Source: Campylobacterota bacterium
Lineage (GTDB): Bacteria > Bdellovibrionota > Bacteriovoracia > Bacteriovoracales > Bacteriovoracaceae
DNA: 64,000 nt
Direction of reading: 5' to 3'
Assembly: GCA_003650125.1 (NCBI GenBank)
Contig: QNFX01000005.1
Coordinates: 1-64,000 of the forward strand
In this document: piece by piece, positions 41,921-50,093 of the stretch
How the letters are laid out: each line of letters begins with the position of its first letter
Position numbering within the stretch: position 1 is the first letter of the stretch
Made by a program: the position numbers and the translations under genes
Notes under the pieces: generated by a model
Database searches by the model: none
What the model was told of the DNA's origin: nothing
Seen by the model: only the letters and a program-made list of their open reading frames with translations

Positions 41921-42877
41921 ATGTCAAAAATACTAGTATTTTCTGAATTGGCCGGAGAACACGTCAAAACTGTTACCATGGAAATCCTTGGTAAAATGGA
42001 TGGACTTCATGCAGATGTTGCGGTCGTTGGAGATCTTCCACAAGCAGCACTTGATGATCTGGCAAAATATGGTGCCCAAAACATTCACTGTTTAAAAGGT
42101 GATAACTTAGAAAAATATTCACCCGAAGGTTACGCTGCCGCACTAAAGACTCTTATCGATGAGCACGGATATGATTATGTCTTTGCTGGATCAACTTCTA
42201 TGGGAAAAGATTTACTCCCAAGAGTAGCTGGAATGTGTGATGCCGGTATGGCCACTGAAGTGACAAATTTTACAATGGATGGTGGAACCTTCGCGGGAAC
42301 TAGACCATTTTTTGCTGGTAAATGTCTGGCAAAAGTTGAAGTACAAGGCCCAAAGCCTCACTTTGTAACGGTTAGACCAAACGCTCTTGGACTGAATGAT
42401 TCAACCACTGCAGGAGCTGGAACAAAATCAGAAGTTGCTGTTAGCACTGGAGATCTTAAGGCCATCATCAAAGAGATTGTTAAAGGTGCTTCTAATAAAC
42501 TCGATTTAACTGAAGCAAACATTATCGTCTCTGGTGGACGTGCTTTAAAAAGTGCTGAAAACTTTAAAATCCTAGATGAGATGGCAAATGTACTCGGTGC
42601 TACCGTTGGTGCTTCAAGAGCTGCTGTTGATTCAGGATATGCTACACATGATATGCAAGTGGGACAAACTGGTAAAACCGTTGCGCCAACACTTTATATC
42701 GCTTGTGGAATTTCTGGTGCCATCCAACATCTTGCGGGAATGAGAACTTCAAAAGTTATCGTTGCCATCAACACCGATCCAGATGCCCCCATCTTTACTA
42801 AAGCAGACTACGGAATTGTGGGAGATCTCTTCCAAATCGTTCCATTACTCACTGAAGAATTCAAAAAAGTTTTATAA
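41921..42877 (+). CDS. etfA: Electron transfer flavoprotein alpha subunit
   Basis: The FAD-binding subunit of ETF. The C-terminal domain includes [13 protein letters not shown], the [20 protein letters not shown] loop, and [15 protein letters not shown], all of which contact FAD. The 318-residue length is typical. It passes electrons from the acyl-CoA dehydrogenase to the quinone pool via ETF-quinone oxidoreductase, which is not in this window. It is the last gene of its operon, with a terminator directly after the stop. Confidence 0.96.
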   Translation: MSKILVFSELAGEHVKTVTMEILGKMDGLHADVAVVGDLPQAALDDLAKYGAQNIHCLKGDNLEKYSPEGYAAALKTLIDEHGYDYVFAGSTSMGKDLLPRVAGMCDAGMATEVTNFTMDGGTFAGTRPFFAGKCLAKVEVQGPKPHFVTVRPNALGLNDSTTAGAGTKSEVAVSTGDLKAIIKEIVKGASNKLDLTEANIIVSGGRALKSAENFKILDEMANVLGATVGASRAAVDSGYATHDMQVGQTGKTVAPTLYIACGISGAIQHLAGMRTSKVIVAINTDPDAPIFTKADYGIVGDLFQIVPLLTEEFKKVL

Positions 42878-42882
42878 AAGAT

Positions 42883-42905
42883 AAGGGCCTACGGGCCCTT
42901 TTTTT
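42883..42905 (+). terminator. Rho-independent terminator after etfA
   Basis: AAGGGCC at 42883-42889 and GGCCCTT at 42894-42900 form a 7-base-pair GC-rich stem with a TACG loop, followed by a run of T. It ends the etfA transcript. On the other strand the hairpin follows the DUF4388 gene and is succeeded by ATCTTTT, so it may work both ways. It is the only classic terminator at a convergent junction in this window. Confidence 0.88.
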
Positions 42906-43452
42906 ATCTCAAAACGATCACTGCTTTTTTAGATCTTAAGGATACTAAGGCCTTAGTAATTTCATAGTTAAATAAGGGGCACCACTTATAAACTTCTGAA
43001 ACTTTTTTCGCGGTGATGATGGCACACATAACATCAAACTCATCAGCACTTACTGTTGCTGCCTCATTCCCACTTATAAAGATCGGATTAACTGCCAGGG
43101 TTAGATGATTTGGGGGTTTGAACTTTTTTACTTTGATAATTTTTTCATAGCGGTCTTTAACCATGTCAAAGAAAACTTTAAACTCTATATCAAAATCAGT
43201 TGGCCTGACCTCTATGATTTCAGGCTCTACAACATAGTTAACTTCTGTTTTAGCATCAATATCATCAAAAATTAAATTGAAGAGTGCCTTCTTTCCTTTC
43301 ATGCCTTGATATTCGGCATTGACGAGATTTCCCTCTTTTAGAAAGATAACACCTTCATATTGATTATTTTTTTTGGAGAGAACATTGACCTTTCCAGTAA
43401 AAGAAATAGTTGTCTGTTCTTCAATTAAGCTTAAAAGTCCCTCTTTATTCAT
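42904..43452 (-). CDS. DUF4388 (PATAN-like) domain protein
   Basis: A 182-residue cytoplasmic protein. Its N-terminal half has the DUF4388 pattern (TISFTGKVNVLSKKNNQYEG, then VIFLKEGNLVNAEYQGMKGKKALFNLI), found in regulatory proteins of predatory and gliding bacteria. The C-terminal half is unrecognised. The ATG lies directly after the mrp stop codon, with GGAG only one base away, an unusually short spacing that suggests reinitiation from mrp. Its function is unknown, possibly signal transduction or motility. Confidence 0.75.
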   Translation of the reverse strand: MNKEGLLSLIEEQTTISFTGKVNVLSKKNNQYEGVIFLKEGNLVNAEYQGMKGKKALFNLIFDDIDAKTEVNYVVEPEIIEVRPTDFDIEFKVFFDMVKDRYEKIIKVKKFKPPNHLTLAVNPIFISGNEAATVSADEFDVMCAIITAKKVSEVYKWCPLFNYEITKALVSLRSKKAVIVLR

Positions 43453-43456
43453 TCTC

Positions 43457-44599
43457 CTATTTTCTAAAGAGGTTTTTGAAAAAGCCAGGAGAATCTGCAG
43501 ATTCCATGAATTTTTTATTTATATTTTGAGCAATGAGGTTATAAGCTTCCCAGGCCTTCTTGCCTTCATTAGATGCTTCATTCATATAAGGTTTCCCCTG
43601 ATCACTACCTTCTTGGATGGCAATTTCTAGAGGAATTCCACCAAGATATTCTGTTCCCAGCTCAGTAACGGCCTTTTCAACTCCATCTTTACCAAAAATA
43701 AAATGCTCTTTGTCACAGGAGTCACAAATAAAAGAACTCATATTCTCAACCATACCAATAACCGGAACATCTACCTTTTTAAACATCTGTAGACCTTTCT
43801 TGGCATCAAGCAGGGCCACGTCTTGAGGAGTCGAGATAACTACGGCACCATCAACTTCTACGGTTTGCACCATAGATAGTTGCATATCTCCAGTTCCTGG
43901 AGGTAGATCGATAATTAAATAATCAAGTCCGCCCCAATCCACATCGAAGAGGAATTGTTTTAAAACACCTCCAAGCATAGGACCTCGCCAGATAACTGCC
44001 TCTTTCTCATCTACAAAAAGGCCAAAACTTATAAATTTAACTCCATGAGCTTCAATTGGAAGTATTTTTTTATTATCCGTTGCTACCGGTCTGGCATCTC
44101 TCTCTCCCATTAAAAGAGGGAGTGATGGGCCATAGACATCAGCATCTAAAATTCCAATTTTTTTTCCTTGCTTTGCAAGAGATAGCGCCAGGTTAACAGA
44201 AAAAGTAGATTTCCCTACCCCACCTTTTCCCGAGGCCACTGCAATAACATTTTTAATTCCCTTTACTCTTTTTTTAGGTTCCATGTGAGAGTGGCCGGCC
44301 TGAATTTGCGCTGGTTTTAGATCGCTTGGAGGATCGCCATGATAAACATCTTTAGAATTTTTAGAAAAACTATAAACTTCAATATTATCTTCTTCTAGTG
44401 TTCCCTCGAGTGCTTGGTAGATATCATCTTCAATTTTTCTTTTATTTTCAGGATCAATTCCTTCTCGATCAAATTTTATTTTTAGCGTTTTTGCACTCTC
44501 ATCAAAATTCACTTCTATAATTCGATTTTCGGCAACTAGAGTAGCTCCGGTCATGGGATTTTCAATTTTGTTGACGATGCCCGTTACTTTTTCTTTCAC
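43457..44599 (-). CDS. mrp: Mrp/ApbC-family iron-sulfur carrier P-loop ATPase
   Basis: A scaffold or carrier that loads 4Fe-4S clusters onto apo-enzymes, with ATPase activity. The deviant Walker A is AVASGKGGVGKSTFSV at about 121-136, ILDADVYGPSLPLL follows, and SFICDSCDKEH carries the CxxC that binds the bridging cluster at the dimer interface. The N-terminal 110 residues are a short, divergent MIP18-like region. The 380-residue length is typical. It is followed by a DUF4388 gene whose start depends on this gene's end. Confidence 0.93.
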   Translation of the reverse strand: MKEKVTGIVNKIENPMTGATLVAENRIIEVNFDESAKTLKIKFDREGIDPENKRKIEDDIYQALEGTLEEDNIEVYSFSKNSKDVYHGDPPSDLKPAQIQAGHSHMEPKKRVKGIKNVIAVASGKGGVGKSTFSVNLALSLAKQGKKIGILDADVYGPSLPLLMGERDARPVATDNKKILPIEAHGVKFISFGLFVDEKEAVIWRGPMLGGVLKQFLFDVDWGGLDYLIIDLPPGTGDMQLSMVQTVEVDGAVVISTPQDVALLDAKKGLQMFKKVDVPVIGMVENMSSFICDSCDKEHFIFGKDGVEKAVTELGTEYLGGIPLEIAIQEGSDQGKPYMNEASNEGKKAWEAYNLIAQNINKKFMESADSPGFFKNLFRK

Positions 44600-44696
44600 C
44601 TTATTTCTCCAGTAATTATTATGCTTTAAGGCCTTTTATATTGCTTGATTAACCTTGTCAAATAAGTGGGTGGTAAGATTTTAACACTGGAGCAGT

Positions 44697-45317
44697 GTGG
44701 GTAAAAAGATTAGAATTGAAAAACAGAAAAACTTTTTTAAGGAAGGTTTCTTGGTAACGGAGCGTAGAAAAACTTATCTTGTAAATCCGACTTTTCAGCT
44801 AAAGTTTAGCATCTTGCTTACTATTATAGTTTTTATCTCGACTCTCATCTACCCTATCGCAATATATGATTTATTAAATGAAACAATTATGGCGTTGGGT
44901 AAATCAGTTCCTACTCAGGCATTAATCTTTGAGGAAAAACGTAAACCACTTTTAGCTATTTTATTTCTTTGGGAGGCCGGGTTTCTAGGCCTTATTTTTA
45001 TCATCAGCATATTTTTCAGTCATAAAGTTGCAGGCCCTCTTCATAAAATCAAAGTATATTTTGCTCGTGTCAGAGAGGGAAAAGGAAGAGATATTCTAAC
45101 TTTGAGACAGGGTGATTACTTCCAAGATTTTGCAGGTGATATTAACTTAACTTTTGACTATATTTATGACGAGTTTCAAAAAGATTTTATCTTTATAGAT
45201 GATGTTATTAAACAATTAAATAACCTTAAGACTAATCTTCCTGAAGAAAAAAGAGAATCTGTCGAAAAGATAATAAATCATCTCTTAGAAATGCAAAGCA
45301 GATTTAGTTTAAAATAA
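44697..45317 (+). CDS. Two-helix membrane protein with HAMP-like segment
   Basis: A 206-residue protein. A basic N-terminus leads to a first membrane helix (about 37-57), a short periplasmic loop, a second helix (85-107) and a HAMP-type linker (SHKVAGPLHKIKVYFARVREG). A coiled-coil tail follows but no output domain. Such truncated sensor-like proteins occur beside chemotaxis or envelope genes. The start is GTG at 44697 with GGAG upstream. It is 11 bases from the lytic transglycosylase and probably co-transcribed. Function unknown. Confidence 0.6.
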   Translation: MGKKIRIEKQKNFFKEGFLVTERRKTYLVNPTFQLKFSILLTIIVFISTLIYPIAIYDLLNETIMALGKSVPTQALIFEEKRKPLLAILFLWEAGFLGLIFIISIFFSHKVAGPLHKIKVYFARVREGKGRDILTLRQGDYFQDFAGDINLTFDYIYDEFQKDFIFIDDVIKQLNNLKTNLPEEKRESVEKIINHLLEMQSRFSLK

Positions 45318-45328
45318 GCGGAGCAGAA

Positions 45329-47296
45329 TTGATAAGGTTATTTATCCCATTATTTTTTATTACTTTTAATAGTTATGCACAAGAGTGGGATTATCACTCT
45401 ATTTTTAAAGATATAAATTATCACAAAGACGATCTCTCTTTTGCTCGCTCTGCTGACTCCTTCATCAAAATGGTGGCCAAGAAAAAAATTGATAAAAAAA
45501 AGTTAAAAAAAATAAGCAAATCGGTAGGACCTGATAGCTCATTTAAAAAGTATGATACCTTGGTCAAACAAACTATCACTTATTTTAAGAAGAAAAACTC
45601 TTTTAATTCCTGTCCTAAAATCATCTCCCAAGAGATCGAGACCCAGGACGCACTTAAAAAAGGATGGCAAAAATCACTTAAACGATTTTGTCGTTATAAG
45701 CTACTAGAGAGAATACTTAAAAAGAAATCCTTAAAGGGCCATAAAAAATTATTTATCTCTTCTCTACCCTATTATCTAAAAGGTGAGTCTTTTAAAAAAT
45801 TTAGACAACTTTTAAAGACCCTCTCAAGAAATCGAGATGAAATAATCTCCTTAGTTTCAAGCACTATTATTAGTGAAGGACTGCCCTTAAAAGCAAGTAT
45901 TATCACTCAACTTGATATCGATAAGGAGCTTACCACCTATATTCAGCAGAAGGGATTAAACAAAAAAATAAAACAAAAATATTTTTTAAATGAATTTAAA
46001 TTTTTAGTAGATTCCATGGTTCAAGGGCCTGGTGAATTTAGAGCACCTGTGCTTAATTTTTACCAGAATAATCAGCAATATCTCCCAAGATCTAAAGTTT
46101 CAAAATCTCTGGTTCATATGGGGCTTGGTCATCTTAGGAGAAGCGACTTTAAAAAATCTAATAAGATTTTTACCCTTGCCCAGGAGCTTACAACTGGCCA
46201 GGATGAAAAAGAGACGGTTTTTTCTCTCTTATGGCCTTTTATTGTAAAAAAAGACTACGAAGATGGTGCCTCCTTTATTAGAAAAAATAGGATGCTGGAA
46301 AACTTCAATAATTTCTCTCCACGAACACAGTTTTGGATCACTTATTGTTTGCACAAAAATAAAGAAGTAATCCTCTCTAAAGGCCTATATAAAAAAATAA
46401 TTAGAGATTTTCCTATTAACTACTATGCCATCCTCTCTTTAAAATATTTAAAGAAAATTGTCGCTGACATTGATGATAAGATACTATTTAAACCCATCGC
46501 CATCGACTCCTTAAAATCAAAATTAAAACCTCATATGCTGGATGGCGATCTTACTAAAATACTTAAACGTATGATGGCCTGGCTTGAAGTGGGTCAAGTC
46601 AAATATTATCAAAATGAATTAAATAATCTCTTAACTCATCAGGCCTTCGCCAGTAATGATTTTTTTAAATCATCACTAGTATTTAATCTAATTGGTCTTT
46701 TAAATCATAAGCAAGAACATCTCCAGGCCTTTAAACTGGCCTTTTGGTCCATGGAAAATAATTTCTTAAAATTTGGAGCACCCACCCTGAAGGCCTTATT
46801 TCCCTTTGCCTATATCAAAAATATTAAACAGGTAAATACCAAAATTGATCCGATTATAGTGCTTTCACTTATTCGTCAGGAATCTGCCTTCAATCCCTGG
46901 GCCAAATCTTCCGCCGGGGCCCGTGGATTAATGCAACTTATGCCCGGGACTGCTAATCATGTTGCCAAAAAGAAAATAAAAAAAATAAAACTGCATACAC
47001 CTAAAATAAATCTTGAGCTTGGAATAAGTTATTTAAAAAAGCTCTTAGATAAATATGATGGCAATTTAATTTATACTTTGGCCGCCTACAATGCTGGTGA
47101 GGGAAGGGTTCGTGCTTGGAAAGGTAAATACTTCACTAGTGATGACCCGCTTATTATGGTTGAATCAATCCCTTTTAAGGAAACTAGAAAATACGTTAAG
47201 TTGATTTATCGTAATATATTCTTTTATAGGTATTTAACTAACGACTCAGAAATATCTATGTCTATAAGAGATTCTTTTAAGATTTCATTTAACTAG
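45329..47296 (+). CDS. slt: Soluble lytic murein transglycosylase (Slt70-like)
   Basis: Cleaves peptidoglycan glycan strands with formation of 1,6-anhydro-MurNAc, in the periplasm. A Sec signal peptide (to about residue 17) is followed by a long alpha-helical superhelix of over 450 residues, then a C-terminal SLT domain. The catalytic Glu is in SLIRQESAFNPWAKS, with GARGLMQLMPGTA and the LAAYNAGEGRV motif after it. Its 655 residues match Slt70. The start is TTG at 45329, with GGAG upstream. The stop overlaps the ychF stop within CTAG. Confidence 0.92.
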   Translation: MIRLFIPLFFITFNSYAQEWDYHSIFKDINYHKDDLSFARSADSFIKMVAKKKIDKKKLKKISKSVGPDSSFKKYDTLVKQTITYFKKKNSFNSCPKIISQEIETQDALKKGWQKSLKRFCRYKLLERILKKKSLKGHKKLFISSLPYYLKGESFKKFRQLLKTLSRNRDEIISLVSSTIISEGLPLKASIITQLDIDKELTTYIQQKGLNKKIKQKYFLNEFKFLVDSMVQGPGEFRAPVLNFYQNNQQYLPRSKVSKSLVHMGLGHLRRSDFKKSNKIFTLAQELTTGQDEKETVFSLLWPFIVKKDYEDGASFIRKNRMLENFNNFSPRTQFWITYCLHKNKEVILSKGLYKKIIRDFPINYYAILSLKYLKKIVADIDDKILFKPIAIDSLKSKLKPHMLDGDLTKILKRMMAWLEVGQVKYYQNELNNLLTHQAFASNDFFKSSLVFNLIGLLNHKQEHLQAFKLAFWSMENNFLKFGAPTLKALFPFAYIKNIKQVNTKIDPIIVLSLIRQESAFNPWAKSSAGARGLMQLMPGTANHVAKKKIKKIKLHTPKINLELGISYLKKLLDKYDGNLIYTLAAYNAGEGRVRAWKGKYFTSDDPLIMVESIPFKETRKYVKLIYRNIFFYRYLTNDSEISMSIRDSFKISFN

Positions 47297-48402
47297 ACAT
47301 TAAATCTAAAATGCATCACGTCCCCATCTTGAACAATATATTCTTTACCTTCGACTCTAAGCTTTCCTGCTTCTTTTACACGGGCCTCGGAACCTAATTC
47401 GAAAAGATCATCACAATGAAAGACTTCTGCACGAATAAATCCTCTTTCAAAATCAGAATGAATAACACCTGCCGCTTGTGGGGCAGTTGATCCCTCTTTA
47501 AAAGTCCAGGCCCTAACTTCCTTTTCTCCCGCGGTAAAATAAGTTCTAAGTCCTAAAAGTTTATAAGCAGCGTGAGTAAGTTGATCGAGTCCAGACTCAG
47601 AAATCCCTGCCGCCTCCATAAACTCATCTTTCTCTTCCTGAGATTCCATTTCTGAAATTTCAGATTCTAGTTTTCCACAGATGGAGAGAACCTCTGAGCC
47701 TTCACTTTCCGCGAGTTCTCTTACAATTTTTACATATTCATTTTCTTCGGTAATGCCATCTTCATCAATATTACAAGCATATAGAGTCTTTTTTAAGGTT
47801 ATTAAATTCAAATCACTAATGGCCTCAGCATCTTCATCATCTAGCTTACAATTTTTAGCTAACTTTCCCTCGGCCAGTTCTACTTTTAGTTTTTCAAGTA
47901 TTGGGACTTGGATCTTGGCCTTGGTGGCAATTGCCTTGTCCTGACTTTTAAGTTGTTTGCCCATGGAACTTAGTCTTTTTTCCACTACTTCAAGATCCGC
48001 CAGGGCCAGCTCCATATTGATGATTCCAATATCATCGAGAGGATCAATACGACCTGATACGTGAGTTATATTGGGATCATCAAAGCAACGTACAACATGA
48101 ATAATAGCGTTTACAGATCTTATGTGACCTAAGAACTGATTTCCTAGCCCCTCACCTTTTGAAGCTCCGGCCACAAGTCCGGCAATATCTACAAATTCTA
48201 CAATGGTTGGAATCACCTTTTGTGGCTTCACAAGCTTGGTAATTTTATCCATTCTTTTATCAGCAACAGTTACAACCCCAACGTTGGGATCAATGGTACA
48301 AAAAGGATAATTGGCCGCTTCAGCTGGGGCCGCCGTGATGGCCGAAAAGATCGTCGATTTTCCTACATTTGGAAGTCCTACAATACCACAATTTACACTC
48401 AT
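47293..48402 (-). CDS. ychF: Redox-responsive ATPase YchF
   Basis: An Obg-family P-loop protein that prefers ATP and binds ribosomes. GLPNVGKSTIF is the Walker A, VDIAGLVAGASKGEGLGN the G3 region, and the TGS domain lies in the C-terminal part ending VQDGDVMHFRFNV. It has 369 residues, typical of YchF. It follows pth by 2 bases in the common prs-pth-ychF order. The stop codon shares CTAG with the convergent transglycosylase. Confidence 0.97.
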   Translation of the reverse strand: MSVNCGIVGLPNVGKSTIFSAITAAPAEAANYPFCTIDPNVGVVTVADKRMDKITKLVKPQKVIPTIVEFVDIAGLVAGASKGEGLGNQFLGHIRSVNAIIHVVRCFDDPNITHVSGRIDPLDDIGIINMELALADLEVVEKRLSSMGKQLKSQDKAIATKAKIQVPILEKLKVELAEGKLAKNCKLDDEDAEAISDLNLITLKKTLYACNIDEDGITEENEYVKIVRELAESEGSEVLSICGKLESEISEMESQEEKDEFMEAAGISESGLDQLTHAAYKLLGLRTYFTAGEKEVRAWTFKEGSTAPQAAGVIHSDFERGFIRAEVFHCDDLFELGSEARVKEAGKLRVEGKEYIVQDGDVMHFRFNV

Positions 48403-48404
48403 AA

Positions 48405-48986
48405 TTATTCCCTAAAGTTTTTTTTGCTATATTTTGAGGCCGCTTTTCCAAAGCCTTGTTCAAGATAAATTTTTATAGCATCGGCCGCGCCACTTAGATA
48501 ATCTTCTAAAATCATTTCATCATCGGATGAAAAGCTGGAAAGAACATAGCTACTAACAGATCCTCTCTGCGGTCTTCCAATTCCCATTCTAAGTCGGAGG
48601 AAATCCTGTCCTCCCATAAGCTGTGCTATCGACTTAAGCCCATTATGACCTGCCAGACCTCCTCCGTTTTTTAACGTTAGAGTTCCATATGGAAGATCCA
48701 CTTCATCATGAATTACTAAAATATTTTCTCTTTTAACTTTGAAAAACTGACAGAGGGCCTGAACACTCTCACCACTTAAGTTCATATAAGTCTGAGGTTT
48801 TAAAAAATAGGCCTTCTCTTCCCCTACAGTTGCCTGGGCATAGAGTCCCTTAAATTTTTCCTTCCATATTAGAGGAATGGTGTTTTCCAAACAGTCTAGC
48901 GCAAGCCAGCCGATATTATGGCGAGTGTATTCATACTCTAAACCTGGATTTCCTAAACCGACAATTAATTTTGAATTCTCTGACAT
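48405..48986 (-). CDS. pth: Peptidyl-tRNA hydrolase
   Basis: Hydrolyses the ester bond of peptidyl-tRNA released from stalled ribosomes. The motifs IVGLGNPGLEYEYTRHNIGW (catalytic His), LVIHDEVDLPYGTLTLK and GGLAGHNGLKSI are complete, with LRLRMGIGRP further on. It has 193 residues. The gene starts one base after prs ends and is followed by ychF, so the three form one unit downstream of tRNA-Gln. Confidence 0.97.
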   Translation of the reverse strand: MSENSKLIVGLGNPGLEYEYTRHNIGWLALDCLENTIPLIWKEKFKGLYAQATVGEEKAYFLKPQTYMNLSGESVQALCQFFKVKRENILVIHDEVDLPYGTLTLKNGGGLAGHNGLKSIAQLMGGQDFLRLRMGIGRPQRGSVSSYVLSSFSSDDEMILEDYLSGAADAIKIYLEQGFGKAASKYSKKNFRE

Positions 48987-48987
48987 A

Positions 48988-49932
48988 CTAGATAAAAAGT
49001 GAACTTACCGAATCATGATTAAACGTTCGATGAATCGCTTTAGAGAGAAGGTCAGAGGTAGAAAGTACCTTTATCTTACTTATTTTCTTTCCCCTTTCAA
49101 CAAGTGGAATAGTATCAGTTACAATGATTCTATCGAGTTCTTCTGCAGCTTCAATTCTATCAAGGGCCGGATTTGAAAATACTGGGTGAGTGGTACAACA
49201 ATATACTTTGGTTGCCCCATTCTTTTTAAGCGCTTTACAGGCCTCAATGAGTGTTCCTGCAGTATCGACCATATCATCAATAATGATACATTCTTTACCT
49301 TCGACATCACCGATAATATTCATCGCCTTTGCCACATTTTTACCGACCCTTCTTTTATCGATCATCGCCAGATCACAGCCAAGCTTCTTGGCGTAGTGAC
49401 GAACTCTTTCCATTCCACCAGCGTCTGGTGAAACACAAACAGTGTTTTTAGTGAAAAGCTCTTCACGGATATATTTTAAAAGAATTGGTGAAGCGTAGAT
49501 ATTATCAAATGGAATATTGAAAAACCCTTGAATCTGACCAGCATGGAGGTCCATAGTAATCACTCTAGTAGCACCAGCTACCGTTATAATATCAGCAACA
49601 AGCTTTGAGGTAATTGGAGTTCTTGGCATTACCTTTCGATCCTGCCGGGAATATCCATAGTGAGGAATTACTGCGGTGATAGAAGCTGCCGAGGCCCTTT
49701 TAAGAGCATCAATGGCAATTAAAAGCTCCATCATATTGTCATTAACTGGAGTAATAGTGGATTGGATAATGAAGACATCCGCGCCTCTAACATTCTTTTC
49801 AATTTCACAAAAAATCTCACCATTGGCGAACCTGACAAATTGAGGATCGACTAGAGGAACATCTAAGTGTTCTGAAATCTGCTTTGAGAGGCCCGGGTTT
49901 GAGGATCCTGAGACCAGCACAATTCGCTTCAT
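48988..49932 (-). CDS. prs: Ribose-phosphate pyrophosphokinase (PRPP synthetase)
   Basis: Makes PRPP from ribose-5-phosphate and ATP for nucleotide, histidine and tryptophan synthesis. The conserved stretches are VSGSSNPGLSKQISEHL, a VIPHYGYSRQDRK loop that binds ATP, VSPDAGGMERVRHYA, and the PRPP loop CIIIDDMVDTAGTL. Its 314 residues match. CGGAG lies upstream of the ATG. It follows tRNA-Gln by 24 bases. In many relatives rplY lies between prs and pth; here the two genes abut with no such gene. Confidence 0.97.
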   Translation of the reverse strand: MKRIVLVSGSSNPGLSKQISEHLDVPLVDPQFVRFANGEIFCEIEKNVRGADVFIIQSTITPVNDNMMELLIAIDALKRASAASITAVIPHYGYSRQDRKVMPRTPITSKLVADIITVAGATRVITMDLHAGQIQGFFNIPFDNIYASPILLKYIREELFTKNTVCVSPDAGGMERVRHYAKKLGCDLAMIDKRRVGKNVAKAMNIIGDVEGKECIIIDDMVDTAGTLIEACKALKKNGATKVYCCTTHPVFSNPALDRIEAAEELDRIIVTDTIPLVERGKKISKIKVLSTSDLLSKAIHRTFNHDSVSSLFI

Positions 49933-49956
49933 TTAAGACTCCGGTATAAAAAAAAA

Positions 49957-50032
49957 TGGCTGGGGTGGAAGGACTCGAACCTTCGAATGACAGGATCAAA
50001 ACCTGTTGACTTAGCCACTTGTCGACACCCCA
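49957..50032 (-). tRNA. tRNA-Gln (anticodon TTG)
   Basis: On the minus strand the acceptor TGGGGTG pairs with the CACCCCA end, followed by discriminator G and an encoded CCA. The anticodon loop is TTTTGAT within an AACAGG/CCTGT stem, giving TTG, which reads CAA and CAG. The T-loop is TTCGAGT. It lies just ahead of prs, a placement found in many proteobacteria, and is probably on the same transcript. Confidence 0.95.
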
Positions 50033-50093
50033 ACAATATTTAATAAAATTTTTCGTAATATAATCTACCATCCATGTCATGGCAAGATTCCTA

